Assembly (NCBI GenBank): GCA_026929865.2
Contig: CM049414.1
Coordinates: 21,097,501 to 21,161,500, forward strand
Direction of reading: 5' to 3'
Length of the DNA stretch: 64,000 nucleotides
Source of the DNA: Hyperoplus lanceolatus
Taxonomy: Eukaryota > Chordata > Actinopteri > Uranoscopiformes > Ammodytidae
This document shows, piece after piece, positions 1 to 11,398 of this stretch. Position 1 is the first letter of the stretch, and every line of letters starts with the position of its first letter. Position numbers and translations under genes: made by a program. The notes beneath the pieces are model-generated. The model ran no database searches, was not told the origin of the DNA, and saw only the letters and a list, made by a program, of their open reading frames with translations.

Positions 1-111
1 TACATTTGACTTTGACTTTCATTCATTTTTAAGTTTCATTATGTATTTCTTTATATTTTTAAATTTTTTTTTTGAACTTTGGCCTCTAGACTCAGAAATG
101 TGACGCTGACT

Positions 112-238
<127 letters not shown>

Positions 239-282
239 CAACAATTTCATAACATACAGACGTCATTTGTGCAAAAACCTAG

Positions 283-283
<1 letters not shown>

Positions 284-371
<88 letters not shown>
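284..371. repeat. (AC)n microsatellite
   Basis: Second uninterrupted AC run, about 44 repeats long, next to the previous one; the pair forms a compound microsatellite. Confidence 0.98.
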
Positions 372-373
<2 letters not shown>

Positions 374-1067
374 CTACAATTCTCTATATTTGATGAGTCA
401 TACCATCCAGCGCAATTTTAAGTATTACATTACTTTTTAATATTCTAAATGTCTGTTATATATGTAACACTATTTTCTATCACAACTATACAATCAGTGG
501 AACAGTTCTATCTTTGTTGTCACTACTTTTGACTGTGTACATTGATCATGATGTAATTTGTGTTGATCTGTGTGTTAGTCAAATGTTAGTCAAACTCTTT
601 AGGTTGTCTTTTACTTGAGAGCCTACTGGTCTATTGAAGCTGTACGAGCTCAGATCCATACACACTGTATGAAAGTTTGAACAATGGAAAATACAAGATG
701 CTGCTTTTCTACAGCACATACCATACCCACATTGTATGTTATATTCTAATATTTTGAGATACTGGACTTTTTTTGTTCCATATGCTGTAAACCGTAATCA
801 TTCAAACTAAACATATTTCACTTCTTGTAATGAATTTAGAATATATGAAGGCTGAATGGACTTTTCCATGACATTCAAATGATTATTATTTTTTTTTAGA
901 TCAATCTGCATTGTGGTTCATCCATGCAGGACAGAGACACATTTCTCATAACAAGAGCTGGCTTTAAGGACATGAAGTGGACAGTTTTAATCTTTTCAAT
1001 CAGAACTATGGTATCACTTCACTAGAGAACAATGCTAGATGTTTTATCTTTCCGCATGCCACATAGT
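372..1067. other. Unique AT-rich sequence, nothing recognised
   Basis: About 700 bp between the microsatellites and the left inverted repeat of the DIRS element. No long ORF, no exon with both splice sites in a sensible frame, and no repeat end was seen on either strand. Confidence 0.6.
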
Positions 1068-1929
1068 TCTATTTCGTTCCTACTGACCGCCAGAGGCGGT
1101 GCTTTCAGCACTGGATGTTCCATTGCGCGCATACGCAGGTCGAGATCTTTATACCAACAAAGTCACCTGTGACACCTGGGTGACCCCGGGAATGTCTATA
1201 CATTCCGGAAGTCACTCGAGGATCTGTTCCTTCTATCTTCTCGCGTAATAGCAGGTCGCACACATTGTTGTGTGATAGTATACCATTAGCTTGTCGCAAG
1301 TAGCTCCGTACCTAAGGGTTGGTGCTTCGATTTGACTTCGACCACCAAGGGCTGTGACTTGCAATTCGTTCGACTTGGCTGCGGCCGGTCAGGGGTGAGT
1401 AAAGTGTGAAGGCTACGCGTAGCCACCGGCTACCGCGGAAGCTAATATCACCTTTCCACCTTGCTTTAATTGGGGCAGGCGGCGACTGGGTTCACAGTCG
1501 CCGTTCTTATTCTTGCTTCGCACCGTTGCTTGTGTGTTTTTCGCTATGCCCGGTTGCTAATTGTATGCTCGAATGTATTGTTTTTTCTAGCATTGTTGCA
1601 CTGTTGATCGGGTGCTAAGTTCGCCTAGACCGGTTGCTTACTTTGATTTAACCGACAGGCGAGCGGCTTGGGGTCCAAGCCGCCGCCACAGTATTTGTAG
1701 CATTGTCGCACTGTGGCTCGGGTGCTGAGTTCGCCTAGAGCGGTTGCATCGGCTACTTAATTTGCTCGTCAAGTGGCCGGCTTCGGGCAGAAGTCGCTTT
1801 CACTGTTGTATTGAGCTGTGTCCCACCAGTCGTGTGCTCTCACCTAAGCCTTGCGTTGCATAGCTTACTTTATTGCTTGCCAGTGGGTGAGCCGTGCCAC
1901 ACACTATGCATGCTGTTGTATAGCCTACA

Positions 1930-3260
1930 CTGTATGCTGCTGTATTGCTCGCCGGTGGGCGAGTTAATTTCCTAAACCGCCTTCACCGTGTTATTTTAGC
2001 CGTGTCACACTGTTGCGCGTGTGTAGGCTGCTGTAGTGTGTCGCCTGTTGGCAGCTTAGTTTCACACCGCTGTATTATTATAGCCGTGTCGCACCGTTGC
2101 ATGGTAGCTCATGCCTTAGCCTGGTTGCATAGGCTACTTAGTTTGCTCGCCAGTGAACGTCTTTGCCGTCACTGTGTTATTTAGGGTGCATTGTTGCTTG
2201 GGTGTGCTCTCGCCTAAGGCTCGATTGCCTATAGCCTTCATTGATTTGCTCTCCAGTGGGCGGCTGGGGTTACCAAGAGCCGCTGAGATTGCCAGGGGAC
2301 TACAGATTGACTAGAGAATAGCATTTTGGCTAAGTTTAGCATTTTTAACCCATGTATGATCATGTGGTTTATTAATTGCACTGTCCCCCTTCTTAAATAA
2401 ACTGAATTCAATTGAACGGTGTTATTTAGGAGGTCGTGGGTGCGCTCTCGCTTAAAGCTCGATTGCCTAGTCTACTGTAACTTGCTCGCCAGTGGGCGGC
2501 CTAGTTTTACACCGCCACTGTATTATTCTAGCAGTGTCGCACCGTGGCTCGGCGGCTCTCGCCTGAAGCCCGGTTGCATACCTTATTCGGATTGCATATT
2601 TTAATTGGCTTGACAGGTTGCATTGTTGCTTGGGCGTGCTCTTGCCTAGAGCTCGATTGCCTAGCCTACTGTAACTTGCTTGCCAGTGGGCGGCATAGTT
2701 TTACACTGCCACTGCACTATTCTAGCGGTGTCGCACCGTGGCTCGGTTGCTCTCGCCTGAGGCCCGGTTGCATACCTTAGTCGGATTATTTTAGCTGGCT
2801 CAACTTTTGGCTAATTCTAGCATGTTTTACTGTAACTTGCTCGCCAGTGGGCGGCATAGTTTTACGCCACCACTGTATTATTCTAGCGGTGTCGCCCTTC
2901 TTTATATGTCCATGGGTGTCGCACCGAGGCTTGGTTGCTCTCGCCTAAAGCCTGGTTGCATACATTGGTTGCTCGCCAGGGGGCGTCTTGGGTTTCCAAA
3001 AGTCGCCTTCACTGTGTTATTTTAGCTGTCACACCGTTGTCGTGTCTGTGCCGGCTACTGTGATTTGCTCGCCAGTGGGCGCCATAGTTTTGCACCGCCG
3101 CTGTATTATTCTGGCGGTGTCGCACCGTGGCTCGGTTGCTCTCGCTTGAAGCCCAGTTGCATAACTTAGTCGGATGCATATTTTAATTGGCTCGACAGTG
3201 GGCAGCTTAGGCCTTCCTAAAGTCGCCGTCACTGTTACTTTTAGTGCAGGTTGAGTAGGC
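1930..3260 (+). repeat. Reiterated GC-rich units inside DIRS copy 1
   Basis: Diverged units of roughly 180-300 bp recur here. Each contains a variant of GCTCGCCAGTGGGCGGC followed by CACCGCCACTGTATTATTCT and GTCGCACCGTGGCTCGGTTG. The same units, reverse complemented, occur in DIRS copy 2 at about 26450-26840, 30353-31030 and 31780-32590. They lie between the left terminal repeat and the gag-like part. Bases 2290-2415 interrupt the array with a short LINE-tail-like sequence shared with copy 2, so that insertion predates the split of the two copies. Confidence 0.7.
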
Positions 3261-3840
3261 TACTAATGCATTTAGCCTAGCCTGCTAAATTGCTGACAGG
3301 TTAAAACAACCATATTGTGACGCCTTCATGACCTCCCTACAGTGGGGAATGGCCATGACAAGTGCCCTGCAGGTCTCAGGGTTGAGCACCTGGGGGAAGC
3401 ACTGTCAGATAACCCATGCATGAACTGTAGTTTCATGCCTCAGGCACTGAGGCTTGCTAGGTAGAGGCTCTCCTACTGGCCTCCAACCAGCTCATGGTAC
3501 CAGCGGCAGTGAGTAACCTGGCGGCTGGGCATCCTTCCTACTCAGGGGATGACAGGCCGTCCACAGCTGCGTCCTGTAACCTCTTACAGGTGGGCAGCTC
3601 GGCTAGAGGGTCAGTGTCCGTCCGTGACTCGCCAAGTATGGGGTTAGATGAAGCTCTGGTTTCATCTGCACCTGCGAATGCCTTCTTTTTGGCAGGCCCT
3701 CAATCCTCCGTTTCTGTGTGCCTCCCTCTGAGTCTTACTTCGCAGAGCTCTGTAGATGCTGGCCAGATTTAAGGGCTCTCTCCCATCACACTAGTGACAG
3801 CAGAGCTCTGGCAGCCATGCACAATGCTGATAGTTAGGGC

Positions 3841-5010
3841 TTGGACTGGTTAGCTCCGATTGAGCCTGCTATAGCATCCCTGGTTGTCTCCCCAGACGAG
3901 GCTCTGAGAACCGATGTGCGCTGCCCTCGGCCCCAGTGCCGGATTACAGACGACCTCCTTACTAGGAGTTACGACATTGCTGCCCGTGTGGGCCATCTTG
4001 GGAATTTGCTTTCTCACACAGTCCTGGCGCGGTCGCAAACCATACAGGGGTCAGGTGCTGGTCACTCAGCATGGACCCTCAGTGATGCTTCACTGCAGAC
4101 TTTGCATTATGACTTAGGGAGCTAGGCAGGTTGATGTCAACTGTGATGTGGCGCGCCGCCAGGGTTGGCTGGCGCAGTCGTCCCAGTCGGAGGTGTGTCG
4201 ACAGACCCTCCGTTCTCTTCCAGTGATCCCAGGCCAGACGTTGGGCCAGCTGCTCTTCAGGCCCGGTGCGAAGTGTCCAGGTTGACCAGGCTAGACAGCA
4301 GTTGTACGCTGCGACGTGTACCTCTGCCTGATTCCAGGCCGGGAACCTCTGTGGTACCCCGTGCCAATAGCTTCAACCACGTTCAGGTGGACAGTAAAGG
4401 GGCCAGTGCTTCTCAGCACATTCTGAACAGCGCCGTAACACCGCGCTACGGTCTGCATTTCAGGCGCCAGGAGGTCGGCGTCCAGCCTCCGCCCTCCCCC
4501 AGAGTCCATGGGGGTGCTACTCAATGCTCGGTAGGTTCTATTCAACCTAATTTCAGGTACCAGGAAGTGTGGCGGGTTCGCCCCGTTCTGGACTAAGAGG
4601 GTGGAATCAGTACCTCACGGTTCTTCCTTTCCACATGCTGCGTGTTGCAGGTGCCCTCCAGTCTGTCGCCCAGGCGTACTGGGTTGTGTCATAGCCCTGA
4701 AACTTTCAAGTCCCTACTGCCCAATGTCACAGGTGGTCCTCCTCTTTGCATTTCTGGGCAAGTTGTACCAGTTCAGGGTTCTTCCGTTTGGGCCGTCCCT
4801 GGCTCTGGGTATATTAAACAGTGTGTGGCAGCATCCCTGTCACCATTACAGCTCAGCTGGTGCTCGACTCGGCGGCCATGCAAGCCTGCCTTTCTCCAGA
4901 GTGCGTAGCTACCATTCGGCAGCTACTACAGCACTTTATGCAATGGAGGCTGCTGGAATACAGCCTCTTCCTTCGACTGATAAGTATGCTGACCTCAGCA
5001 TTATCTAATT
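3841..5010 (+). pseudogene. DIRS gag-like and reverse transcriptase remnants
   Basis: Broken frames on the plus strand match the layout of DIRS proteins. Bases 3841-4125 encode a gag-like stretch with SLVVSPDEALRTDVRCPRPQ and LLTRSYDIAARVGHLGNLLS. Bases 4601-5008 encode reverse-transcriptase pieces such as LYQFRVLPFG and, in another frame, LLQHFMQWRLLEYSLF. The frame shifts several times and the catalytic region between the RVLPFG motif and the later block is damaged. The family assignment rests on recognising these DIRS motifs and on the surrounding inverted repeats; no function is expected. Confidence 0.65.
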
Positions 5011-5171
5011 ATCATTATCTAAGCTGTCCATGTTCCAGGTGTCTGGAACACAGCGATAGACAAAGGCCACCCCATGTTGCTCACCTCATCCTGTGGGATG
5101 ACGGCTGTCTTGTTGATGGCTGCAAGCCCTTAATTGATGAGTACTCTTCGTGACCTTCCTGGTATAAGTCA

Positions 5172-5383
5172 TCCAGTGCTGAAAGAACCGCCTCTGGCGG
5201 TCAGTAGGGGCAAAATAGAACGATAGTTAAGTATGTAACTACGGTTCTATGAGTTCCGTATGACCGCCAGAGTTCTCTGTCACTCAAGACTTCTCAGATA
5301 CCGCGAGAAGATCTAGTTGGAACCGATCCTCGAGTGACTTCCGGAATATATAGACATTCCCGGGGTCACCCAGGTGTCACAGG
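5172..5383 (+). repeat. DIRS right terminal / internal complementary region (first part)
   Basis: The sequence from CATCCAGTGCTGAAAG onward is the inverse of the element's left end. It then turns through a short palindromic zone (GAACGATAGTTAAGTATG and the matching inverse) into the right inverted terminal repeat. It stops at the hAT target site GTCACAGG and resumes at 10382. Confidence 0.7.
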
Positions 5384-5709
5384 CAGGGGCGGGCCGTCCA
5401 TTGAGGCAAACCAGGCAATTGCCTGGAGCCCCATAAGCCCCTTTGGGGCCCCCATAATGCCCTCTTTATATTTTGCCCCATATTTATTGTTTTTTTATAA
5501 AAAATCTCTTCACAATAGTATCATCGGGATGTCTAATTACTCGCGTTTTGACGGCCTTTCTGCCAACCGTGCACCCCCCTTCAGTCTGCGCAACATGGAC
5601 TATTCCATTACACATTCCGCTCATGACGCTGCACGTTCACGCGTAAATCCAAAAAAGTAAATAGTGGGAGAAGAGAGAGACGAGATAAACCTAACCTACC
5701 TATACCAAA

Positions 5710-5838
5710 ATGAAGCGAACATACGAGAGCGGGTCACAAAACAAACAGAAGAAGGACCAAAGTCAGGACTTAATATCAAAGCTGCCGAAGCTATTAAGCT
5801 TTTTTACAGCACCCAGCGCTGTGGCAGCGGGACCTTAG
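5710..5838 (+). pseudogene. hAT transposase N-terminal remnant
   Basis: An ATG opens a 42-codon frame (starting MKRTYESGSQNKQKKDQ, later KLPKLLSFF) before a TAG stop. The Lys/Arg/Gln-rich start followed by a KLP..L..FF segment resembles the beginning of ZMYM/TTF-type hAT transposases. It lies about 330 bp inside the left end of the hAT element, where the transposase should start. A second fragment of the same kind (about 8760-8853, containing IINFLSERKLPL) lies just left of the Harbinger insertion. Both are broken; the family call is inferred from motif likeness and position. Confidence 0.5.
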
Positions 5839-5959
5839 ACGGAAGAGCAGCTGTCTACATCATTAACCGGTAACGTTCCAGCTCCTACTGTCAATCCAAC
5901 AGGTGGCTCTGGCTCAGCCAGCAGCTATGCTAATGACGTGAATGTGTGTCAACAAACTG

Positions 5960-7150
5960 ATGGAGATAATCAATGGTGCAACGGATCAAGGTTGATCCGT
6001 GGTCCATTCGGACCAACCCTCACGGTTTGGGACCCACGTGAACCGCGGATTGGACGCATATATGCTAAAAAAAAAAAAAAAAGACGCCTGTGTGTTCACG
6101 TGATCGGCGATTGTGTAGGTATTACAGAACAGTTAGTGGCGATCGGGGCCAGCCTCTAGGTTGTAGGGGGTCAAACCTATGGACAGCTCTGTGCCGCCAC
6201 CGTGCGGCCAAAACACTGCAGTACACCTTTACCTCTTCAGGTGGGTGTACCCAAACGCTAGCCGGAAACTCCACCCCGGTGGAAAGCCGGGACCTTTAAA
6301 AGGATGCCCCGCGGCTTATTCTGTCTTTCTGGGGGCGGCTGTTGGCTGTCCCATATAGAAACAACGAAGTCTGTACAGATCTACAGGGGCCTCTTCACCT
6401 CTGACCCAACCCCCACGTGTTTTACTAAAGCTATCGCCTGCGGCCGCGGCGATCTCTAAAACGACGAAGTGGGTCGAAGCTGTTCCGTTGGAACGACCAG
6501 AAGAACACTGGAAACAGGCGGTTTACCCAGAAACCTGCCTTTGGACCAAGGACGTAAGGTGAATGGTCTTCGACCACAACCACACCACACGAGAAAGCAG
6601 GCGGGTTTATCCAGAAACTCAGCCTCTCGGACCGCGGACTGGATAGCCGATCGAGTGATCTTCGACCGCCATCCCCGCACCAAATCAGCTGCGCCCTCTT
6701 GCCTTTTTCCTGCGATCTGACACCGCAGAGATCACCTCACCAGCTCATCGCCGTCTCGCGGGCCCCTTTCGCCCGTCCTGGAAAGGAGTGGCCTACCCGC
6801 CTCAACGACGACGAAACAGTGGAAACTCTAAGTTTCCCCCAAGTGAGATTTTGGCTTTATTATTACCTGGGCAGATGTTTAGTTATTAGTTACTTTTAAA
6901 GTGTGAACAATACTGTTTATTTTCGAATTTGTGTTTGCTATTTTGAAACAAGCTGTGTGATCAATCTCCGTTTGTCCTCTTCCCCCACGGAGAGCCAGAA
7001 CGGAAAGTTGGTCATTTCATTCAACGCTGCAGCGTGGTTTTAAGTCTGCTGTATGTTTTAAAAACCTAACACCTTTCTTTTTCCCCCTCTCCGCGTCCGA
7101 GCGTGGCCTTTCCTCCTCTTCCTCTCCTGCACGCACGTACACACACGTTA
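5960..7150. other. Unclassified GC-rich segment inside the hAT element
   Basis: Contains an A16 run near 6066 and many direct and inverted short repeats (for example GGATCAAGGTTGATCC near 5983). No frame over about 85 codons and no known motif was recognised. The AATAAA-like site downstream (near 7902) and the GC-rich start would fit a captured promoter or LTR, but there is no second copy to prove it. Confidence 0.35.
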
Positions 7151-7166
7151 GATGGTAGCCTTGATC

Positions 7167-7572
7167 AGATAGAATTGGAGCTAAGATCTTTGGTAGAATC
7201 CCTTCTAAATAGCTAGTAGCTCTTCGAAATTCCCCGCCTCAAATCCCATCGTCAGGTCCTTTGTTCTAAAGATAGACGCCCTTTTGAGTACTTCCCCCTT
7301 CGGGTGGAAGTAGAATAGAATAGCCTAGCCATCCAGGGACGCCATTTTGTGTCATTAATAACCTGACCTAGATAGAATTGGTGCTAAGATCTTTGGTAGA
7401 ATCCCTTTTAAATAGCTAGTAGCTTTTCGAAATTCCCCGCCTCAAATCCCATCGTCAGGTCCTTTGTTCTAAAGATAGACGCCCTTTTGAGTACTTCCCC
7501 CATCGGGTGGAAGTAGAATAGAATAGCCTAGCCATCAAGGGACGCCATTTTGTGGCATTACTAACCTAGCCT
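7167..7572 (+). repeat. Two tandem 203-bp units
   Basis: Two adjacent direct copies (7167-7369 and 7370-7572) that differ at only a few bases. Each runs from AGATAGAATTGG to GACGCCATTTTGTG. A third partial end (CGCCATTTTGTGTC) follows at about 7582. Confidence 0.9.
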
Positions 7573-7646
7573 ATTTTGGGTCGCCATTTTGTGTCTGTCG
7601 CCCCAAGTCACGTGGGAGCTTCCCCGTCCCCTTTTTCTTGCTCCAC

Positions 7647-7669
7647 ACCCACACACACCCACACACTCA

Positions 7670-7706
<37 letters not shown>

Positions 7707-7788
7707 TCACTCACTCACTCACTCACTCACTCACTCACTCACTCACTCACTCACTCACTCCCACACACACACACACACACACACACAC
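7647..7788 (+). repeat. Compound (AC)n/(TCAC)n microsatellite
   Basis: An AC run, then about 15 TCAC/ACTC tetramers, then AC again. It is low-complexity; apparent Thr/His/Ser/Leu frames across it are artefacts. Confidence 0.97.
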
Positions 7789-8854
7789 ATTGGTACATAG
7801 CTGTATAAACAACAATGTTCTAGACGTTTTTCTTTGATTAAGTGTATTTGCTTCATGCGTGTATAAAACAGATGTTACCTTAAGTTTCATCGTGGTTAAA
7901 ATAAATGTTCTTATATTGTAACCAGAAGTGTTTGTGATTTATTTGTGTGGATATTATTGGACTGTCAGCAATCAACAAGTGAAAGACTCTGTAGCCTTCA
8001 GTGTTAAGATCATATTACCAAATTTATAATAGTAACTACTTGATTACATTATTTATGGAAATGATCTTTGAGACTAGGATTTGCTAATGTTGATTTGTTT
8101 AACTGAGCGTTAGACTAATCAACGTTTCTAAATAAATCCTTTGATTAAACGAGAGAATTTGCTATTACTTTTCCATTCTTGAATGAATGGTGGTGCCCCT
8201 TTTGAACTTTAAGAAAATATTAAAGTATTATTAATCATCAGATTAATTTCTAATAGCTGAATTAATCTGAACTACCTGTACCCGCTACAAGGTCTACTGT
8301 AGGCTACTGACAAAAATCACACAACACATTGCCTGTATTTTAGTAACAATATTTAGGCCTATTAGTTTAGGCTATATTTGGCTGCTCCACTTTAAGTCAG
8401 CCCAGCCAGGCGATAGTTAAGTTTCAATTTCGTTTTCACCTCCGTGTAACAGCTGTTCAGAACAACAGCTGATAGGCTTGCGACAGCAGGAGTCAGTCTA
8501 AAGCCATCAATGATCAATTTAAGTAAAAAAGCAAAATAAAGCTATCTCTTCCTCCCTCTATCTGTGTATATTTCTCTCTCCCCTGCACACTTAGTCACTA
8601 CTATCCATGCTTAAAGAAGGCAGGGTTATAACCTATTTTTTTTTTTTTTTACATTTGAAGATTTTATTTCAAATAGGCCTAGACTCTGTGGACACAGGCT
8701 ATTTTGTAATTCACTGTGTATTTAAAAAATAAAACAACACATTTAATTGAAAGCAAAGTCATATTGGTCTCTAGAATTGTATCCAGGTTAGTGGCAATCA
8801 TCAACTTCCTGTCAGAGAGAAAGCTTCCTCTGTGTGGCCCCTCTGACACACTTA
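7789..8854. other. AT-rich interior of the hAT element
   Basis: No gene seen apart from the short transposase remnant at 8760-8853. A possible polyadenylation signal AATAAA occurs near 7902 on the plus strand. It would fit a transcript from the unclassified segment upstream, but nothing else supports one. Confidence 0.4.
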
Positions 8855-10259
8855 GGGGCACTTTACACTGTGAAAACGTGACAGTTTTCCAGTTTTTGGT
8901 TTAAAAAAAAAACCCCGTTCAGACACAATTTATCTGACATCTTCACCCGTACACATGTTTTCAGAGGAAACGGCCCGAAATCGCTGTAGTAGCAGTGTAG
9001 CAGCCATGCCAAGCCAATAGTCAGCGGTGACACAGCCTAGTAGATAGCTCTTCCGGTACAATTTGATGCATAAAACCTTACTGTAACCGAAAATTAATGC
9101 CACTAACGTTCATAAAGCGGTTGGTGTAAGCTTGGGGTTACAAATATTGTAAAAGACAAGCTTTCTGTCCTCTTATTTCACCGCATTGAACTCGTAAAAA
9201 CAGAAGACTTTCTGATAGTGAAGGGGCTTCGTGAGCGGATACCTTCATGTTAGGCGTACTTCAAAATAAAAGTCAATTCACGTGTGTCCAGTGAAATGCT
9301 ATTAATGTTTAGCCAGTGAAATGCTTTTACTCTGAAGCCGTAGCCTTAATAATAATAATAATAATTTATTGGATTTATATAGCGCTTTATTTCGATGTTG
9401 TTGACTCAAAGCGCTTTACAGGGTTCCAGGTTCAATTCGTTCACACACAGTCATACCGGTGGTGGTAAACTACGACAGTAGCCACAGCTGCCCTGGGGCA
9501 GACTGATGGAAGCGAGGCTGCCATACCGCGCCATCGGCCCCTCCGACCACCACCTCAAACATACAGCAATCATACACATTCACACAAGGCAGGGTGGGTG
9601 AAGTGTCTTGCCCAAGGACACAACAACCATGACACAGGTGGCCGGGCGGGAATCGAACCTCCAACCCTTTGATCATTGGCCAACCCGCTTAACCACCTGA
9701 GCCACAGTGAACAGTGGCCTAATTTAACTGCTGCACGCTGATAGTGTTTTTTAATGTAGAGAGAGCCGTGTCCCTGGCATATAGAAGTGACACACGTTTA
9801 TTTAGCTAGAAAAACAGGCAGAGCACAAATCTTTCCGCAGCCAAAGTGGTGGGTGGTCTCAATAACTTACTGCGGTAATCGCTTGGACTAAATTGGCGAG
9901 TGTTAGCCTATATTTTAGCCCTGCACGACACTCTCCGCTGATCACAGTGATAGTGCCGTGGAGACACCGTTCATGTTGTCTTCTAACTTTATAACTCGCT
10001 TGTGGGTATTTTGACAGCAAATGTTATAGACTACGCATGTGTGAGGGTGGAGCCGTGACGTCAGCGTTATCAGGGGAAATGGTTTCGGTGTTTACAGAAA
10101 ACCAAAACCGTTAAGTTTTCCAAAAAATCCTCCCTGGGGGGTGATCTCAAAAACCTGCGGTTTCATGCCTGTGTTTGCAGTGTTCATGTAAATGATATAG
10201 TGGATCAGCGGGAATTTTTCTGCGTATGCACCGTTTCGCGTGGCCGTGTAAAGTGCCCC
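8855..10259. mobile_element. PIF/Harbinger-like non-autonomous DNA transposon
   Basis: Terminal inverted repeats GGGGCACTTTACAC (left) and GTGTAAAGTGCCCC (right) are perfect. The flanks carry the same trinucleotide TTA (852-854 and 10260-10262 on this scale), matching the TWA target preference of PIF/Harbinger elements. No transposase frame remains. A SINE is inserted at 9347-9710. The element interrupts the transposase remnant of the surrounding hAT. Confidence 0.75.
9347..9710 (-). mobile_element. tRNA-derived SINE, family A (AAAGCGCTT tail)
   Basis: Read on the minus strand it begins CTGTGGCTCAGGTGGTTAAG (tRNA-like A box) and has GGTTCGATTCC (B box) about 45 bp later. A body with TGTCCTTGGGCAAGACAC follows. 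It ends with the LINE-like tail CTGTAAAGCGCTTTGAGT and an AAT/ATT microsatellite. Length about 364 bp and nearly full. The tRNA-like head is degenerate beyond the two boxes, so this is not a tRNA gene. Confidence 0.9.
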
Positions 10260-10689
10260 TTAATGGCCTAGGACTAGGCAATGGACATGTCTTTTGTTCA
10301 TCCCTTGTATGGAGTATCTCAGTGTGCGCGATATAAGGTACATTAGATGCAAGGGCCCCAAAATGGCTAATTTCGCCACTGGTCACAGGTGACTTTGTTG
10401 GTATAAAGATCTCTACATGCGCATGCGCGCAATGGAACATCCAGTGCTGAAAGCACCGCCTCTGGCGGTCATCCGGAACTCATAGAACCGTAGTTACATA
10501 CTTAACTATCGTTTTGTGACCAACTATCAGGCTCAATGAGTTTTTCCAAAGAATACGAGGAAGCATTTAATTTTTTTTTGTAACATGTGGTTCCTTGTCT
10601 CATTCCTACAAGGCCCACACTTTAGATGCTACAGCATTAAGTAGGTAATATATAGAAGCACAATTCAAATACTTGATTAAATACTATTT

Positions 10690-10886
10690 TCACCAAAGAT
10701 GAACTCAAAACATTATTTATGGTGGCTAGGCGGACATAAAACAGACATAATGGGGCGGGACCTGATAAGCCTTTGGCTTCTTCCGTCTCCCTTCGGACAA
10801 CACAAAGTATGATGTATGAATATTTGCAAGAGAAAATTGTGTATTGTGTGGAATTGTCCGAAAGAATAATAAATAAATAAATAATC
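10690..10886 (+). mobile_element. 3' end of a LINE-like element
   Basis: GGCTTCTTCCGTCTCCCTTC and then a long stretch ending in an AATA tetramer tail (10866-10883). The same sequence occurs inverted at about 31140-31330 inside DIRS copy 2. It is a 5'-truncated non-LTR copy; the family was not determined. Confidence 0.6.
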
Positions 10887-11034
10887 AGATACTGTATTCT
10901 TGCTGAATTGATAGTCCATACTTCAGTGCCAAGGAAATTAAACAATTATGACTCAGTGGCATTTTTTTGTTGTTGTATTGAACACACAGACACAAACAGT
11001 ATCACTGAGTTGATCATGTCAAGATGTGACTCAC

Positions 11035-11397
11035 CCGCTCTTTTTTCTCCGGCGTGAATGTGCGAGACTTTTGTACCAATCAAATCCTGTAAAAATCAAT
11101 TGTCATCTATTTAGTCCAAAGGTACAGTTTGTCTACACACAAGAAATAACTGACTTAATAACACATTTTACACAAAACTTAAACTACTGATGAACCATCT
11201 TACACAAATATACTGTATATCATACGGTAGGCAAAATCCCACCAGTTGCAGAATCCCTACAGTGTGTGTAATCACGTATTCATTCTTATTCTTACCTCAA
11301 AGAACACATACAGAGACTGTCCGTATCCAGTTTTCCCCAGACTGTAGAATATAACCAGAAGAACAACAAAGTATCCTACTGCCTTTGATAATGCCAT
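11035..11397 (-). CDS. First coding exons of a second ADGRF-like adhesion GPCR gene (partial)
   Basis: Two exons are supported. The first (11296-11397, minus) starts with ATG one base after an acceptor (TCTCTCTCCTGTCAG). It encodes 34 residues beginning MALSKAVGYFVVLLVIFYSL, a typical signal peptide, and ends at donor GTAAGA in phase 0. The second (11035-11086) follows acceptor TTTTTACAG, encodes DLIGTKVSHIHAGEKRA and ends G|GTGAGT in phase 1. The Lys-Arg-Ala end resembles the furin-type start region of ADGRF5 proteins. The phase-1 exit matches the phase-1 entry of every N-terminal exon in the ADGRF gene at 40.5-64 kb, which lies in the same orientation upstream. No further exon was found to the left, where transposons fill 1068-10886, so the gene either continues outside the window or is broken. 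Confidence 0.6.
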
Positions 11398-11398
11398 C

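Larger units (their letters stand above)
5384..10381 (+). mobile_element. hAT DNA transposon (about 5 kb, decayed) inside DIRS copy 1
   Basis: The element begins CAGGGGCGG and ends TTTCGCCACTG, giving short imperfect inverted ends. A perfect 8-bp target repeat GTCACAGG flanks it (5376-5383 and 10382-10389), the hallmark length for hAT. Removing it and one target copy restores an uninterrupted DIRS terminal repeat. Transposase debris remains near both ends (5710-5838 and 8760-8853). The interior carries an unclassified 5.9-8.5 kb segment and a Harbinger-like element at 8855-10259. Confidence 0.85.
1068..10514 (+). mobile_element. DIRS-type retrotransposon, copy 1, split by a hAT element
   Basis: The left end reads TTCTATTTCGTTCCTACTGA followed by the palindromic CCGCCAGAGGCGG. 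The inverse of the left terminal sequence (1068-1230) is found at 5330-5383 continued by 10382-10514, so the right inverted repeat is cut by the 5384-10381 hAT insertion. A second inverted block at 5172-5280 corresponds to the internal complementary region known for DIRS elements. No target repeat flanks the ends, as expected for integration by a tyrosine recombinase. Coding content is reduced to gag-like and reverse-transcriptase debris. Compared with copy 2, about 400 bp (near 5013-5020) and about 1.8 kb (near 5070), including the RNase H and recombinase parts, are deleted, so this copy cannot move by itself. Confidence 0.75.

Noticed and set aside
3494-5153. Several 70-140-codon frames as separate hypothetical genes
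   Set aside because: They are fragments or shifted frames of decayed DIRS gag and reverse transcriptase; the mirror copy at 24-26 kb shows the same.
7576-7837. Frames of Thr/His/Ser/Leu repeats
   Set aside because: They are translations of the AC/TCAC microsatellite, not proteins.
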